Below are positions 19,046 to 29,101 of a stretch of DNA of 64,000 nt, in pieces. Under the pieces are notes generated by a model. That model worked only from the letters and a program-made list of their open reading frames with translations, had not been told where the DNA came from and did no database searches. The position numbers were made by a program, and so were the translations under genes. How positions within the stretch are numbered: position 1 is the stretch's first letter; every line of letters begins with the position of its first letter. The DNA is from Clostridia bacterium (lineage in GTDB: Bacteria; Bacillota; Clostridia; UBA1381; UBA9506), in contig JAFYXI010000042.1 of the NCBI GenBank assembly GCA_017546245.1, positions 1-64,000 on the forward strand, in the 5' to 3' direction.

Positions 19046-20905
19046 ATGAAAAATTTTCAGATTTTAAGATATATTAAAAAAATTCTGCCCCTCATTATAG
19101 TTTTTTGCCTTTTGGCAACCGGTGGTGTTTATTTTAAGCTTTCGAAATCAAATTCATATATAGCGTCAGAGGTTATTCATTATAACGATGCTCAAGCTGA
19201 ACAAGGTCTTGCGCCAACAGGTGATAAGCTTGATGTAAACGAAATAAAATCATCTGCGGTAATGTCAAAAGTTGTTGATAAAATGGGGCTTGGCGGCATT
19301 TATTCGGTTGACAGTCTGATTTCAAGAGTAAATATAACTCCTATTGAAGATCAGGATAAAGTAGCACAGAAAGAAGCAAAGCTTGAAGAAGGCGAAGAAT
19401 ACGTATATGAACCAAGTACCTTTATTATTTCTTTTGCTGCAACGAGCAGCGAGGGTGCGGCTTTTGCAAGAACAATACTTGACGAAACATTAGATGTTTA
19501 TTTCGAGCAGTTCAGTCAGAAATATGTAAATGTAGCTCCTGCAAACAATACGATAGAAAATCTTGATAAAAATGATTACGATTATATCGAGATGATGGAG
19601 ATGATTGATACAAGCATTGACAGCACTCTGTCTACCCTGTATCAGAGAATAGAGCAGAATAATTATTACAGGTCAACAGAAACAGGGGTATCTTTTTCAG
19701 AGCTTGCCGATGACTTTAACTATTTAAGAGAGTCTAAGGTTTCGTCGCTTTTTTCAAAAATTTATAAATATCAGATTACAAAAAACAAATCGGTACTTAT
19801 TTCAGATTATACGACAAGAATAGATAACAACAATATTTCTAATGCGAAGGATGACAGCATAGTCGAAGACGTTGTTACGGTAATAGATGCGTATGTAACC
19901 AAAATGCGTGAGTCAGGAAACACTAATATCACTTATGAATATATCTTAGATAATCTTCATGAGAGAAATGTTCAGGATTATGTCGGCGACCAGACGGTAA
20001 CATACGATGAGCTTATCTATAGCTGGAGAGACCACAGAGAAAGCAAAGAACACGCAATTATTGATTCGGCATACTGTACATACGTAATAGAAACCTTTGC
20101 AAACTGCACAGGTGCGTGTGACGGCAGCTGCGGATATTCAAATTCGACCTGTACAGAGCTTTCGAATGTTTATTATACCGATATAAAAAACGAAGTCGAA
20201 AAAGAAATAAATGCGCTTTTAGGCGAGCTTTCTGAGCTTTATAATACAACGATGAAAACCAATGACGAATACAATAAATACTTAGGTGCAAGCTATATTT
20301 CTGTATTGTCATCAGCTTCTGTAAGAGAAAGTGTTAATGTACCTTTATATACAGTAATTACATTTTTCTTCTTTATGGTTATTGGCTGCGGCGGCGCAAT
20401 TGTTTTAGGAAGAGCAGGCGACATAATAAATTATATTTTCTATACAGACCATCTTACAGGATTTAACAACAGAGCATATTTTGATAAATACTTAAAAGCC
20501 AAAGATAAAAAGCTGTTAGATGACGATGTTGTATACTGTTTGATTGACATAGCGAATCTGGTACACATTAACGGAGAGTACTCAAGAGATGTCGGTGATG
20601 AGATTATCATAATGTTTAAAGATTACATAAAAGAAAACTTCGGAAAATCGAAAACCGAGTATATTTATAACGGAAACGGAAGCTTTGTTATGCTGACAGA
20701 AGAAACAGATTATATTACCGTTGAAGATATAATGAGACTGTTCAGATTAAGACTTGATGAAAGAGAAGAGCGCAGAGAAGTTGTAATTGAGTACAAAATT
20801 GGTATTGCCGAAACATTTAAAGAAAACAAAACGGCACGAAAGCTTCTTTCAGAAGCTATCAAAAACAAGAAGGCATATACTTCGGACTTAAACGGTAAAG
20901 AGTAA
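19046..20905 (+). CDS. Wzz-type polysaccharide co-polymerase fused to a degenerate GGDEF domain
   Basis: 619 residues. TM1 (about 13-32) opens a Wzz-like N-terminus (LRYIKKILPLIIVFCLLATG, then SNSYIASEVIHYND). A large extracellular helical part runs to about 430 and contains a cysteine-rich insert (CTGACDGSCG). TM2 is at about 432-455. The cytoplasmic C-terminus is a GGDEF fold: TDHLTGFNNRAYFDKYL is conserved, but the catalytic GGDEF is NGNGS (after EYIY) and no RxxD site is seen. It should not make c-di-GMP; it may bind GTP or c-di-GMP or contact another GGDEF/EAL protein. Wzz proteins set chain length with Wzy, and here Wzy is the next gene. The fusion suggests direct second-messenger control of polymer length or export. 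AGGGAGGATAA precedes the ATG. Confidence 0.8.
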   Translation: MKNFQILRYIKKILPLIIVFCLLATGGVYFKLSKSNSYIASEVIHYNDAQAEQGLAPTGDKLDVNEIKSSAVMSKVVDKMGLGGIYSVDSLISRVNITPIEDQDKVAQKEAKLEEGEEYVYEPSTFIISFAATSSEGAAFARTILDETLDVYFEQFSQKYVNVAPANNTIENLDKNDYDYIEMMEMIDTSIDSTLSTLYQRIEQNNYYRSTETGVSFSELADDFNYLRESKVSSLFSKIYKYQITKNKSVLISDYTTRIDNNNISNAKDDSIVEDVVTVIDAYVTKMRESGNTNITYEYILDNLHERNVQDYVGDQTVTYDELIYSWRDHRESKEHAIIDSAYCTYVIETFANCTGACDGSCGYSNSTCTELSNVYYTDIKNEVEKEINALLGELSELYNTTMKTNDEYNKYLGASYISVLSSASVRESVNVPLYTVITFFFFMVIGCGGAIVLGRAGDIINYIFYTDHLTGFNNRAYFDKYLKAKDKKLLDDDVVYCLIDIANLVHINGEYSRDVGDEIIIMFKDYIKENFGKSKTEYIYNGNGSFVMLTEETDYITVEDIMRLFRLRLDEREERREVVIEYKIGIAETFKENKTARKLLSEAIKNKKAYTSDLNGKE

Positions 20906-20942
20906 TTGTAATTATCGCATTTTAAAAAGGAGGGCAACCGGT

Positions 20943-22247
20943 GTGGAAAATAAAATCCTTGAAAATGCTAAGGTATTTTATTTTGTAGCTGTAGCTGTAA
21001 TGATGTATTATTTTCTTAATGAATACATCGATGTAGGTCTGCACGTTACATACCGCCACGCATTTGCCCTTGTGCTCTTTGGCTCTGCGATGCTTATGTT
21101 TTTATATAAACCTAACATTGCAAGAGGCATTACGGCGTTTAAAGATGCCTGCATTTACAGCATTCCGCTTTTGGTTACTACGGTAGTTTCGCTGTTTATA
21201 TGGTTTGCAGAAACCGTAGATGCAGGTGTTATGTCAAGAGGGCTTTCAAGTTCTTTTATATATACAAATATGCTGTCCTTTGCTCTTGGCTCGGGTGCGC
21301 TTTTGTATGTATTCGGAAACAGAGGTGTATGGTATAACCTCATTGCCATTTTGGCTGCAAACCTTTTGATGATTGTTACAATTATTGCACAAAACAGTCT
21401 GGCCGGCTTTTTTTCTGAGTTTGTAACTCTTTTAGTTACTTTTGCAGAGGTAACAGGCGATGTTATTATTCAGGCAGAAATTCATGAGCTTGCCTTTTGT
21501 CTTGGTGCTTATCTGATTTATATGCTTTTTAAACCGAGAAAAAGTATAGCATATTTTATACTGTTATTTTTAACTCTTTTCTGTTTTGCGGCGGCGCTTA
21601 AGCGAATTGCAATTATTGCAATTGTAATAGCTTTGGTGTCGGGCTATATTTTAAAGCTTATTGCCCGTTTTAATCAAAAAACAGCAGGCAGGCTTGCTAT
21701 ATTTCTTTCTGTTTTTGTTATTGTATTGTTAGTTGGCTATATTGCACTTATAAAGGCAGATGCATTTGCGCTTTTGGAACAGATGGGAATTAACACAAGC
21801 GGACGTGTTGAAATTTATAATGCTGTAGATAAGTTTTACGAGTTTAATCCCGGATTTTTGGGTAACGGAATCGGATTTCTTACATATCAGCTTAATGAGT
21901 TTATGACCGTAAATGTTGGCGCAGTTCACAATGATTTTCTGCAGCATTTTATTGATTTGGGCTTTTGGGGATATATTATCTGGCTTGTGTCAATGGTTTT
22001 AATCCGTGTGTGGTATTTTGGCAGAAACGGAAATGTTGAAAATGCAATCTTAACATTTATGCTCACCCTGTATCTTATAATTGCATCTTCAACGGATAAC
22101 ACCATGAATTATCCGCTGTTAACCGGAGTTTTAGCCATGCTGATGATGGGAAACAGCTTTGAAGAAAATGTAAGGGCAACAGAGGTTAAAATGTTCGGTT
22201 ATATTTCAGATGCCAACAAAAAGAAGGAAAGTGATTTGTTGTTATGA
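20943..22247 (+). CDS. Wzy-like polysaccharide polymerase / O-antigen ligase family
   Basis: The 434-residue protein has about 11-12 TM segments and a long loop between later helices (GRVEIYNAVDKFYEFNPGF, then GAVHNDFLQHFIDLGFWG), which matches the Wzy/WaaL arrangement; NDFLQ with a nearby glycine-rich turn is typical. GTG 20943 has AAGGAGGG eight bases upstream. It follows the Wzz-like gene and overlaps the next GT4 gene by four bases. It should join flipped repeat units on the outer face. Confidence 0.8.
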   Translation: MENKILENAKVFYFVAVAVMMYYFLNEYIDVGLHVTYRHAFALVLFGSAMLMFLYKPNIARGITAFKDACIYSIPLLVTTVVSLFIWFAETVDAGVMSRGLSSSFIYTNMLSFALGSGALLYVFGNRGVWYNLIAILAANLLMIVTIIAQNSLAGFFSEFVTLLVTFAEVTGDVIIQAEIHELAFCLGAYLIYMLFKPRKSIAYFILLFLTLFCFAAALKRIAIIAIVIALVSGYILKLIARFNQKTAGRLAIFLSVFVIVLLVGYIALIKADAFALLEQMGINTSGRVEIYNAVDKFYEFNPGFLGNGIGFLTYQLNEFMTVNVGAVHNDFLQHFIDLGFWGYIIWLVSMVLIRVWYFGRNGNVENAILTFMLTLYLIIASSTDNTMNYPLLTGVLAMLMMGNSFEENVRATEVKMFGYISDANKKKESDLLL

Positions 22248-23452
22248 AAATTTTAATGGTAAATAAGTTTCTCTATTCCCGAGGTGGATGTGAAAACTAT
22301 ATGCTGTATCTTGCAGAACACCTTAAGAAAATGGGGCACGAGGTTGAGTTCTTCGGGATGTATGATGAAAATAATACGGTGGGCAATTCAGCCGGCCTTT
22401 ATACTATGAATATGGATTTTCACTCAAAAGGACTAAAGAGATTTTTATATCCGTTTAAAATAATCTATTCATTTGAAGCAAAAAAGAAGATTATGCAGGT
22501 AATAGATGCTTTTAAACCTGATATAGTTCATATGAACAATATTAATTTTCAGCTGACTCCGTCAGTAATTTACGGCGCGAAAAAAAGAGGTATTCCTGTT
22601 GTTCAGACAGTACATGACTATCAGATGATTTGCCCAAATCATCTGCTTTATAACTTTAACAAAAATGAAATTTGCGAAAAGTGTCTTAAAGGTTCGTATG
22701 TGAGCTGTATAAAAAATAAGTGTATTCATAATTCGAGAGTAAAGAGTATTATAGGGGCGCTTGAGGCAAGACTTTACTCTGTTTTAGGAACATATAAAAA
22801 GGTAGATTTGTACATAAGCCCCAGTTATTTTCTCGAAGAAAAACTGTTGTCTGCAAAGGAGCTCTATAAGGGAAAAACAAAGACAATACATAATTTTATA
22901 AATAAGAAAAAATTTACTTTCGAAAATGTAAGCAGTAATAATTACATTGCCTTTGCCGGCAGACTTTCCAAGGAAAAGGGTGTGGAGCTTTTGGCAGAGG
23001 TTGCAAAGCTTCTTCCGGAGTATACCTTTATGGTCGCAGGTGATGGTCCTGACAAAAACTTAATTGAAAATATTGAAAACGTTAAGTTTGAGGGCTTTCT
23101 TGGCGGTGAAAAGCTGATTGAATTTATGTCAAAGGCAAAATTACTTGTTGTTCCGTCGATTTGGTATGAAAACTGTCCTCTTTCCATCCTCGAGGCACAA
23201 TGCATGGGAGTACCTGTTGTTACAATGAACAACGGCGGAATGGCAGAGCTTATTAAAGACGGTGTTACGGGAATTTTAGTGGATGAACCAACTCCTTCAG
23301 AAATGGCGAAGTGCATAAGGCGCGCTCTTGAAAACGAGGAGTATTGCAATACTCTTAAAGAAAACTGCTTAAAGGAAAAGGAAAATATTTTCAGCGTTGA
23401 AGCATATGCAGATATTTTAATTAAAGAATATGAAAAATTAGTTGCGAGGTGA
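22244..23452 (+). CDS. GT4 glycosyltransferase
   Basis: 402 residues, ATGA-overlapping the polymerase. The N-terminal acceptor domain begins MKILMVNKFLYSRGGCENYM. The middle carries a possible metal-binding cysteine cluster (NEICEKCLKG, YVSCIKNKC) often seen in this subgroup. The donor domain has FAGRLSKEKGVELL, VAGDGPDKN and PSIWYENCPLSILEAQ. It probably adds one residue of the repeat unit. Confidence 0.85.
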   Translation: MKILMVNKFLYSRGGCENYMLYLAEHLKKMGHEVEFFGMYDENNTVGNSAGLYTMNMDFHSKGLKRFLYPFKIIYSFEAKKKIMQVIDAFKPDIVHMNNINFQLTPSVIYGAKKRGIPVVQTVHDYQMICPNHLLYNFNKNEICEKCLKGSYVSCIKNKCIHNSRVKSIIGALEARLYSVLGTYKKVDLYISPSYFLEEKLLSAKELYKGKTKTIHNFINKKKFTFENVSSNNYIAFAGRLSKEKGVELLAEVAKLLPEYTFMVAGDGPDKNLIENIENVKFEGFLGGEKLIEFMSKAKLLVVPSIWYENCPLSILEAQCMGVPVVTMNNGGMAELIKDGVTGILVDEPTPSEMAKCIRRALENEEYCNTLKENCLKEKENIFSVEAYADILIKEYEKLVAR

Positions 23453-23456
23453 TAAC

Positions 23457-24515
23457 GTGTCACAGCCTAAAGTAAGCATTATCGTTCCGGTATATAATGC
23501 GGAGAATTATCTTTTAAGATGCATAAATTCATTAAAGAACCAATCTCTTGCCGAAATTGAGATAATTCTTGTAGATGATTCCTCAACTGATTCTTCTCTT
23601 GAAATATGCAATAGGGCGGCAGAGGAAGATTGCCGCATAAAGGTTATTCATAAGGTGAACGAGGGTGCAGGCAAGGCACGCAATGCCGGTCTTGAAACAG
23701 CAACGGGAAAATATATTGGTTTTGTGGATTCTGACGATTTTGTAGAAGATGATATGTATGAAACGCTTTATGAAAAAGCGGAAAAATACGGCTCTGACCT
23801 TGTGATGTCCGGCGTGTTGTTTGTGGATGGAAATATGTTCAGTAAGGCCGGAGAAAATGTCTGCAAAATCTATTTTGACAAAGATACTCATTTTGAAACC
23901 GAAGAAGGTCTGAAAGAGCTGAGAATGGGTATTGTAGGTGCAACTCCTGATGATGTGGATGACAGTAAGTACGGAATGGGCACGGTAAAAAATCTGTTTA
24001 AAAATGAAATTATAAAGAAAAACAATATTAAGTATCAGTCTGAAAGAGATTTATTTTCAGAAGATGCAATGTTTATGATAGATTACATATCCTGTATAAA
24101 AAAAGCAACGGGAATTGCCGAAGCATTTTATAACTACTGCAGAAATGGTAATTCAATTTCAAAATCGTATAACAAGGACAGATTTGAAAAAGGTCTTGTT
24201 TTTGTGAATGAGGTTGAAAAAAGATTTGAAAAAGATATTGAACCTGATGTTTATCGTATGTTCATATACAGATTCTGGCAGGCGTTTTGCAGAGTGCTGT
24301 GCTCTCAGGAAATAATGTATGCAACGGATAACGATGTTAAATTTTCAGAACTGAAAAAAAGACTGAAGACGGTGTGCGCGCACAGCCTGACGGTAAGCGC
24401 ATTAAAGTCGTATCCCATAAGAAGATTGCCTTTTAAGCAGAGGGTGTTTGCGTATGCTGTTAAGTACAGAATGTACTTGTTAATGAAAATACTTGTAAGA
24501 TTAAGAAGCGGATAG
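23457..24515 (+). CDS. GT2 glycosyltransferase
   Basis: About 352 residues with the GT-A signature KVSIIVPVYNAENYLLRCI, VDDSSTDSSL, NAGLETATGKYIGFVDSDDF. The DSDD corresponds to the metal-binding DXD. GTG 23457 with GCGAGGTG upstream is preferred over an in-frame TTG at 23442 that lies inside the preceding gene. No membrane helices. Confidence 0.85.
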   Translation: MSQPKVSIIVPVYNAENYLLRCINSLKNQSLAEIEIILVDDSSTDSSLEICNRAAEEDCRIKVIHKVNEGAGKARNAGLETATGKYIGFVDSDDFVEDDMYETLYEKAEKYGSDLVMSGVLFVDGNMFSKAGENVCKIYFDKDTHFETEEGLKELRMGIVGATPDDVDDSKYGMGTVKNLFKNEIIKKNNIKYQSERDLFSEDAMFMIDYISCIKKATGIAEAFYNYCRNGNSISKSYNKDRFEKGLVFVNEVEKRFEKDIEPDVYRMFIYRFWQAFCRVLCSQEIMYATDNDVKFSELKKRLKTVCAHSLTVSALKSYPIRRLPFKQRVFAYAVKYRMYLLMKILVRLRSG

Positions 24516-24523
24516 GTGATAAA

Positions 24524-25543
24524 ATGTTTTTTTCGGTAATTGTTCCCATATATAAGGTTGAAAAATATTTAAAAAGGTGTATTGACAGCGTGCTTAGTCA
24601 AACCTGTAAAGATTTTGAACTGATACTTGTTGATGACGGTTCTCCTGATAACTGCCCACGCATCTGTGATGATTATGCAGCCGAAAACAGCAATGTAAAG
24701 GTGGTACATAAGGAAAACGGAGGGCTTGTAAGTGCGCGTCAGGCAGGTACAAAAGTTGCTACGGGAGAATATATTTTTAACCTTGATGGAGATGATGCGC
24801 TTTTGCCTGATGCATTAGAATGTGCAAAACGTATTATTTTGGAAACAAATGCAGATATTGTTTGTTTTTCGCACAAGGAGTATCGTAACGGCCTCACAAA
24901 GGATATAATAAATGACGTTGTACCGGCAGGTTTTTATGATAAAGAAGGTATGGAAAAATATGTATATCCGCATATTTTGTCAGATGAAAAAATGAGAAAT
25001 CTTACTTATTTCTTATGCGGAAAAGCAATAAGACGTACACTTGTTACATCGCATCAGTTAAATGTCACAACAAAAATCTCTTTAGGTGAAGATTTAAGCT
25101 GTATAATTCCGTGTTATCTTGATGCCGACTCTTGCTATATAGATAATACCCCTGTCTATCTTTATACCATAAGAGATGATTCCCTTACTACCAGCTTTAC
25201 TACAAAGCAACTCACAGACCTTGCCGAAGTAATAAACGGACTTTGCAATTTAAACTTAAAAAAACCGAAAGATTTTGATGAACAGATTGCCCGTTATTCA
25301 GCATTTATGTGCTTTGCAATTCTTGCAGCAGCTGCAGAGGGTGGGCATTTTAAGTATCTTGATGAAATAAAAAGTCTTATTTTAAATTCAATTAACAAAG
25401 AACTTATTAAAAAAGCAAGATTTGAAAAAATAACTTCTAAAACTAAAATTGGTATGGCGTTAATGAAAAAGGAACGCATTAAAACTGCATTTTATTTTTT
25501 ATATTTTGCAGGCAAAATTAAAAGTATGTTAAAGAAAGGGTGA
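24524..25543 (+). CDS. GT2 glycosyltransferase
   Basis: 339 residues, beginning MFFSVIVPIYKVEKYLKRCI. VDDGSPDNCPRICDDYA and FNLDGDDAL mark the nucleotide-binding and DXD regions. Related to the preceding GT2, suggesting an old duplication within the operon. AGGTGAT precedes ATG 24524. Confidence 0.85.
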   Translation: MFFSVIVPIYKVEKYLKRCIDSVLSQTCKDFELILVDDGSPDNCPRICDDYAAENSNVKVVHKENGGLVSARQAGTKVATGEYIFNLDGDDALLPDALECAKRIILETNADIVCFSHKEYRNGLTKDIINDVVPAGFYDKEGMEKYVYPHILSDEKMRNLTYFLCGKAIRRTLVTSHQLNVTTKISLGEDLSCIIPCYLDADSCYIDNTPVYLYTIRDDSLTTSFTTKQLTDLAEVINGLCNLNLKKPKDFDEQIARYSAFMCFAILAAAAEGGHFKYLDEIKSLILNSINKELIKKARFEKITSKTKIGMALMKKERIKTAFYFLYFAGKIKSMLKKG

Positions 25544-25548
25544 TTGGC

Positions 25549-26616
25549 TTGAAAACACCTGAAATTTCAGTAATAATGAGTGTGTATAACGGTGAAACAT
25601 ACTTAAAAGAAGCGATAGAAAGCGTTATAAACCAGACCTTTAAAAACTGGGAGCTTATTATTATAAACGACTGTTCGGTGGATTCGACGGGCGAAATACT
25701 TGCTGATTTTGCAGCAAAGGATGAAAGAATAAAGGTTCATTCTAACGAGGTTAATTTAAAGCTTCCCACCTCCTTAAACAAGGCAATCTCTTTATGCGAA
25801 GGTAAATACATAGCAAGAATGGATGCAGATGACATCTGTCTTTCTGACAGATTCGAAAAACAGTATAAATTTATGGAAGAAAACTCTGATATTATGCTGT
25901 CATCGTGCAGATTTATGACTGTTAAAAACGGCGTGTATGCATCGGGCGGTGCCGGCGGAAGATGCGATGATAGGGCGCTGCGCGCAATGCTTTTGGTGAC
26001 AAATCCCATACTTCACCCCGGTGTTATTGCTAAAGCCGAGGTTATGAAAAAATTAAATTATGACACCACACTTACATGTACCGAAGACCTTGAATTATGG
26101 ACCAGAATGGCGATTGAAAATTATAAAATGGCGATTTTACCTGAGTGCCTTTTAATATACAGGCTTCACGATAAGCAAATAACAAGCACAACGCTTGAAA
26201 GGCAGCATACAGAGGTGCTTAAAATACAGCAGAAATACTATGGCACGCTTTTAAAAGAAATGGATGAAGAAATGCAGAAATTTTATATAAGCGGAGTATA
26301 TTTTAAGGAAAGTATTGATATACACAGGTTTCTTGAATATGCAAAATGGCTGAGAAATGCGGCTAAAAAGAATTTTGATAAAAGCAGTATAAATTATGCG
26401 CTTTTAGAAATTTTGGCAGAGTATAAAAGACACGGAGTATCAAAGGCAGATATATTAAAAGGGATGCTTGCTTTTAATCCTTGCTTTTTGGCAAAAGAAA
26501 TAATAAGAAGAAAGAAAGCAGCACCAAAAGATATTTTACAATGTATAAAAATTGCAAATGATATGGGTCTTAGACAGACAGCAGGAACAAAGGTATATCC
26601 GATTTTTAAAAAATAG
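25549..26616 (+). CDS. GT2 glycosyltransferase
   Basis: About 355 residues: ISVIMSVYNGETYLKEAI, NDCSVDSTGEIL, YIARMDADDI, then CTEDLELWTRM with the acidic catalytic-base position. TTG 25549 is favoured because AAAGGGTG (25535-25542) sits six bases upstream, whereas GTG 25540 lies within that ribosome site. This is the fifth to seventh transferase of the operon, so the repeat unit probably has five or more sugars. Confidence 0.82.
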   Translation: MKTPEISVIMSVYNGETYLKEAIESVINQTFKNWELIIINDCSVDSTGEILADFAAKDERIKVHSNEVNLKLPTSLNKAISLCEGKYIARMDADDICLSDRFEKQYKFMEENSDIMLSSCRFMTVKNGVYASGGAGGRCDDRALRAMLLVTNPILHPGVIAKAEVMKKLNYDTTLTCTEDLELWTRMAIENYKMAILPECLLIYRLHDKQITSTTLERQHTEVLKIQQKYYGTLLKEMDEEMQKFYISGVYFKESIDIHRFLEYAKWLRNAAKKNFDKSSINYALLEILAEYKRHGVSKADILKGMLAFNPCFLAKEIIRRKKAAPKDILQCIKIANDMGLRQTAGTKVYPIFKK

Positions 26617-26634
26617 ATGGTAGGAGCTTACTAA

Positions 26635-27999
26635 ATGAAAATTTTTGAATATCCTTATGTGATTATCACTATTTTAGCGGCTGCGTTTCTTTTAATGGTG
26701 CTGATAGGTTTGTACTTTACGATGAAATCCGTAAAAACAGCAAAAGGAACAGCCGAGAAGAGTTTTTGCGGCATAGGTAAAATTGAAAATAATTTTGAAA
26801 AAGCAAGGAATATGAAAAAAAACCGTTGCCTTGTTTATATTTCTGTGTCTTTAGACAGTATGAAAAGACTGCACTCTGAGTCTAAGGCAATGCGGATATT
26901 TGACAGAATTAAAAATATATTATTTGTGCATTTTTGCGTAAGTTTAGCCGGAGATATATCCCTTTACGGAAAAAATAATTTTGTTGCATATAGTGCGTTG
27001 GACTCGGATGAGATAGCGGTTCATATTGACGAATGCTTTAGAGAAATAAGCAAGGTTTTTGCAAATAACGAAGCGATAAATATTATACGTATAAACTTTG
27101 GTTATTACTGTACCTGCTCTACAGAGGTTTCTTTTAAGACAGCGCTTACGAGAGCAAAGCAAGCCTGCAGTATAGCTGAAGATAAAGAGGTTTTGCATTG
27201 CGGCTGGGACAGCAGCAACGGTAAAGAATTTGAAAGAAAGATTAAAATTGAAAATAACATACAAAGCGAAATCGAAAACAACCGGTTTTTCCTTGAATAT
27301 CAGCCTATTTTAGATGCTAAAACCAATAAAATTATGGGGGCAGAGGTACTGTCGCGGCTTAATTCTCCGACAGAGGGTGTTTTAACACCATACTTTTTCC
27401 TTTCGGCTGTAAGTAATGTTGGACTAAATGAGAAATTTGATTATTACATATTCGAAAAAAATTGCAAATGGATTGCAAGTAATAAAGATAATCGCAGTAA
27501 ATATGTGTATACAATCAATTTTTCTCGCTCTACTCTTTGCGATGAAAACTTTGCAGAAAATTTAATAAGAATTACAGAAGAATATGAAATCGACGCTTCG
27601 TGCATTGCTGTTGAAATTCTTGAAGATAAGAGCTTAAATGATAATGAAAAATCTACTATGACAAAAAATTTAGTCTGCCTAAAAGAAAAGGGAATGTTAA
27701 TACTATTAGACGATTTTGGCAAAGGATATGCAAGCTTTGGAGATTTGACAGAGCTTGATATAAATATTGTAAAAATTGATAAATCAATTACTCAAAATGC
27801 AATAAATCAAACCGGCTTTGTAGTTCTTAAAAACATTATAAGAACGGCTCATGATTTAAAATTTAAGGCATTGTGTGAAGGCATAGAAACAGAAGAACAC
27901 AAAAAAGCAGCTATTAATGCCGGATGTGATATGCTTCAGGGTTATTATTTTTATCGCCCGATGTCTGTTACTCAACTTGAAACTTTATTTGAAAAATAA
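26635..27999 (+). CDS. Membrane EAL-domain protein with degenerate GGDEF (probable c-di-GMP phosphodiesterase)
   Basis: 454 residues. One TM at about 7-29, then a degenerate GGDEF domain (about 45-200, with YGKNNF where GGDEF would be) and an EAL domain (about 205-450). EAL is EVL (GAEVLSRL), but the other metal and catalytic positions look intact: INFSRSTL, VEILED, DDFGKGYASF, VKIDKS, CEGIETEEH, LQGYYFYRP. Activity is therefore plausible. It is the last operon gene, 18 bases after a GT2, so the operon encodes its own c-di-GMP-lowering or -sensing protein. TAGGAGC precedes ATG 26635. Confidence 0.87.
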   Translation: MKIFEYPYVIITILAAAFLLMVLIGLYFTMKSVKTAKGTAEKSFCGIGKIENNFEKARNMKKNRCLVYISVSLDSMKRLHSESKAMRIFDRIKNILFVHFCVSLAGDISLYGKNNFVAYSALDSDEIAVHIDECFREISKVFANNEAINIIRINFGYYCTCSTEVSFKTALTRAKQACSIAEDKEVLHCGWDSSNGKEFERKIKIENNIQSEIENNRFFLEYQPILDAKTNKIMGAEVLSRLNSPTEGVLTPYFFLSAVSNVGLNEKFDYYIFEKNCKWIASNKDNRSKYVYTINFSRSTLCDENFAENLIRITEEYEIDASCIAVEILEDKSLNDNEKSTMTKNLVCLKEKGMLILLDDFGKGYASFGDLTELDINIVKIDKSITQNAINQTGFVVLKNIIRTAHDLKFKALCEGIETEEHKKAAINAGCDMLQGYYFYRPMSVTQLETLFEK

Positions 28000-28061
28000 T
28001 AATGTGGTTTATTTCCTTTTGTTCAACCGAGCGAAGCGGCTGTAGCAAAATGTGCATACCG

Positions 28062-28946
28062 CTACTCGTGTTCGTTCGTGCCGCGTCTGTACTGCGACGG
28101 TGTGCAGTCATAAAATTTATCAAATGCCTTATAAAAGCCTTTAAGTGTGCCATAACCAACCTTTTCGGCAATTTCGGATATTGACATATTGCTTGCTTTT
28201 AGCAGATTGGTTGCCGCTTTAATTCGTTTTTGTGCGATAACCTCTTTATATGTGCATCCGTAATTCGCCTTAACAATGCGGTTTAACTGCTTTGTGCTTA
28301 AATGCAGCTGATTTGCAAGCTCATCAAGTGAAATATTTTGCGTATAGCAGGCAGATATTAAATTATGCAGCTTGTGCGTGCGGATTACGGTATCATCTGC
28401 AAGCGCATCATATGAGGGTGTTAGCGGCTCCTGAGCCAAAAGCTCGATAAGATTGACGATAAATTCGTGAAAATAAAGCGAATGTTTAAAATAATTTTCA
28501 TTTTTAATACATTCGGCAAGTTTTTTAAAGCTTTCATAAATCGAAAAAGCATTGCTTGTGTGAATAATTGTTTCGCTTAAAAGCTTTGCCAAGGTTTCGT
28601 AAAGGCGGCTGTCGCTTTTAACATTGTTTTTTTCAAAGAAAAAATTTATGCAGTATCTTGCTGTGCCGTTGTCCTCTAAAATTGTATTGTGCATAAGCTT
28701 TGGCGGCACAATAATAAGACTGTCTTTTTTATATTCAAAAGTGTTTTCCTGAGTTGCTACCTTAAAATTCCCCGAGGCCACATAAAAAACCTCATAAGAT
28801 GAATGAAAGTGCATAGGCTCTAAGGCTCTTGTGGGGTCAGGCGTAGATTCGTTTATGCCTCTGCCCGTTAAAAGAGTAAAATGCACGTTTTCTATATCAA
28901 TATGCGTTTGCGTAAAATCAGATTGCTCAGCAATGAGTGCGTTCAT
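28062..28946 (-). CDS. AraC-family regulator with N-terminal cupin sensor
   Basis: About 294 residues. The N-terminal half is a cupin-like ligand domain (PMHFHSSYEVFYVASG); the C-terminal half has two helix-turn-helix motifs (ISLDELANQLHLSTKQLNRI and MSISEIAEKVGYGTLKGFYK). ATG 28946 has AGAGGTG six bases upstream; an in-frame GTG at 28955 overlaps that site. It is divergent from the PnuC-like and glycosidase genes and probably activates them in response to a sugar. Confidence 0.88.
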   Translation of the reverse strand: MNALIAEQSDFTQTHIDIENVHFTLLTGRGINESTPDPTRALEPMHFHSSYEVFYVASGNFKVATQENTFEYKKDSLIIVPPKLMHNTILEDNGTARYCINFFFEKNNVKSDSRLYETLAKLLSETIIHTSNAFSIYESFKKLAECIKNENYFKHSLYFHEFIVNLIELLAQEPLTPSYDALADDTVIRTHKLHNLISACYTQNISLDELANQLHLSTKQLNRIVKANYGCTYKEVIAQKRIKAATNLLKASNMSISEIAEKVGYGTLKGFYKAFDKFYDCTPSQYRRGTNEHE

Positions 28947-29101
28947 TTTATTCACCTCTTATAATAATATATCACAACACATCCCAAAAGTCTATATTTT
29001 TTGTACTAATAAGACATTATAAAAATTATAAGTCACTAAATGGTATAGAAATCGGCAAAAAAATATATTAAAATAAGGACATCAAGATTAAAGGGGATAG
29101 A

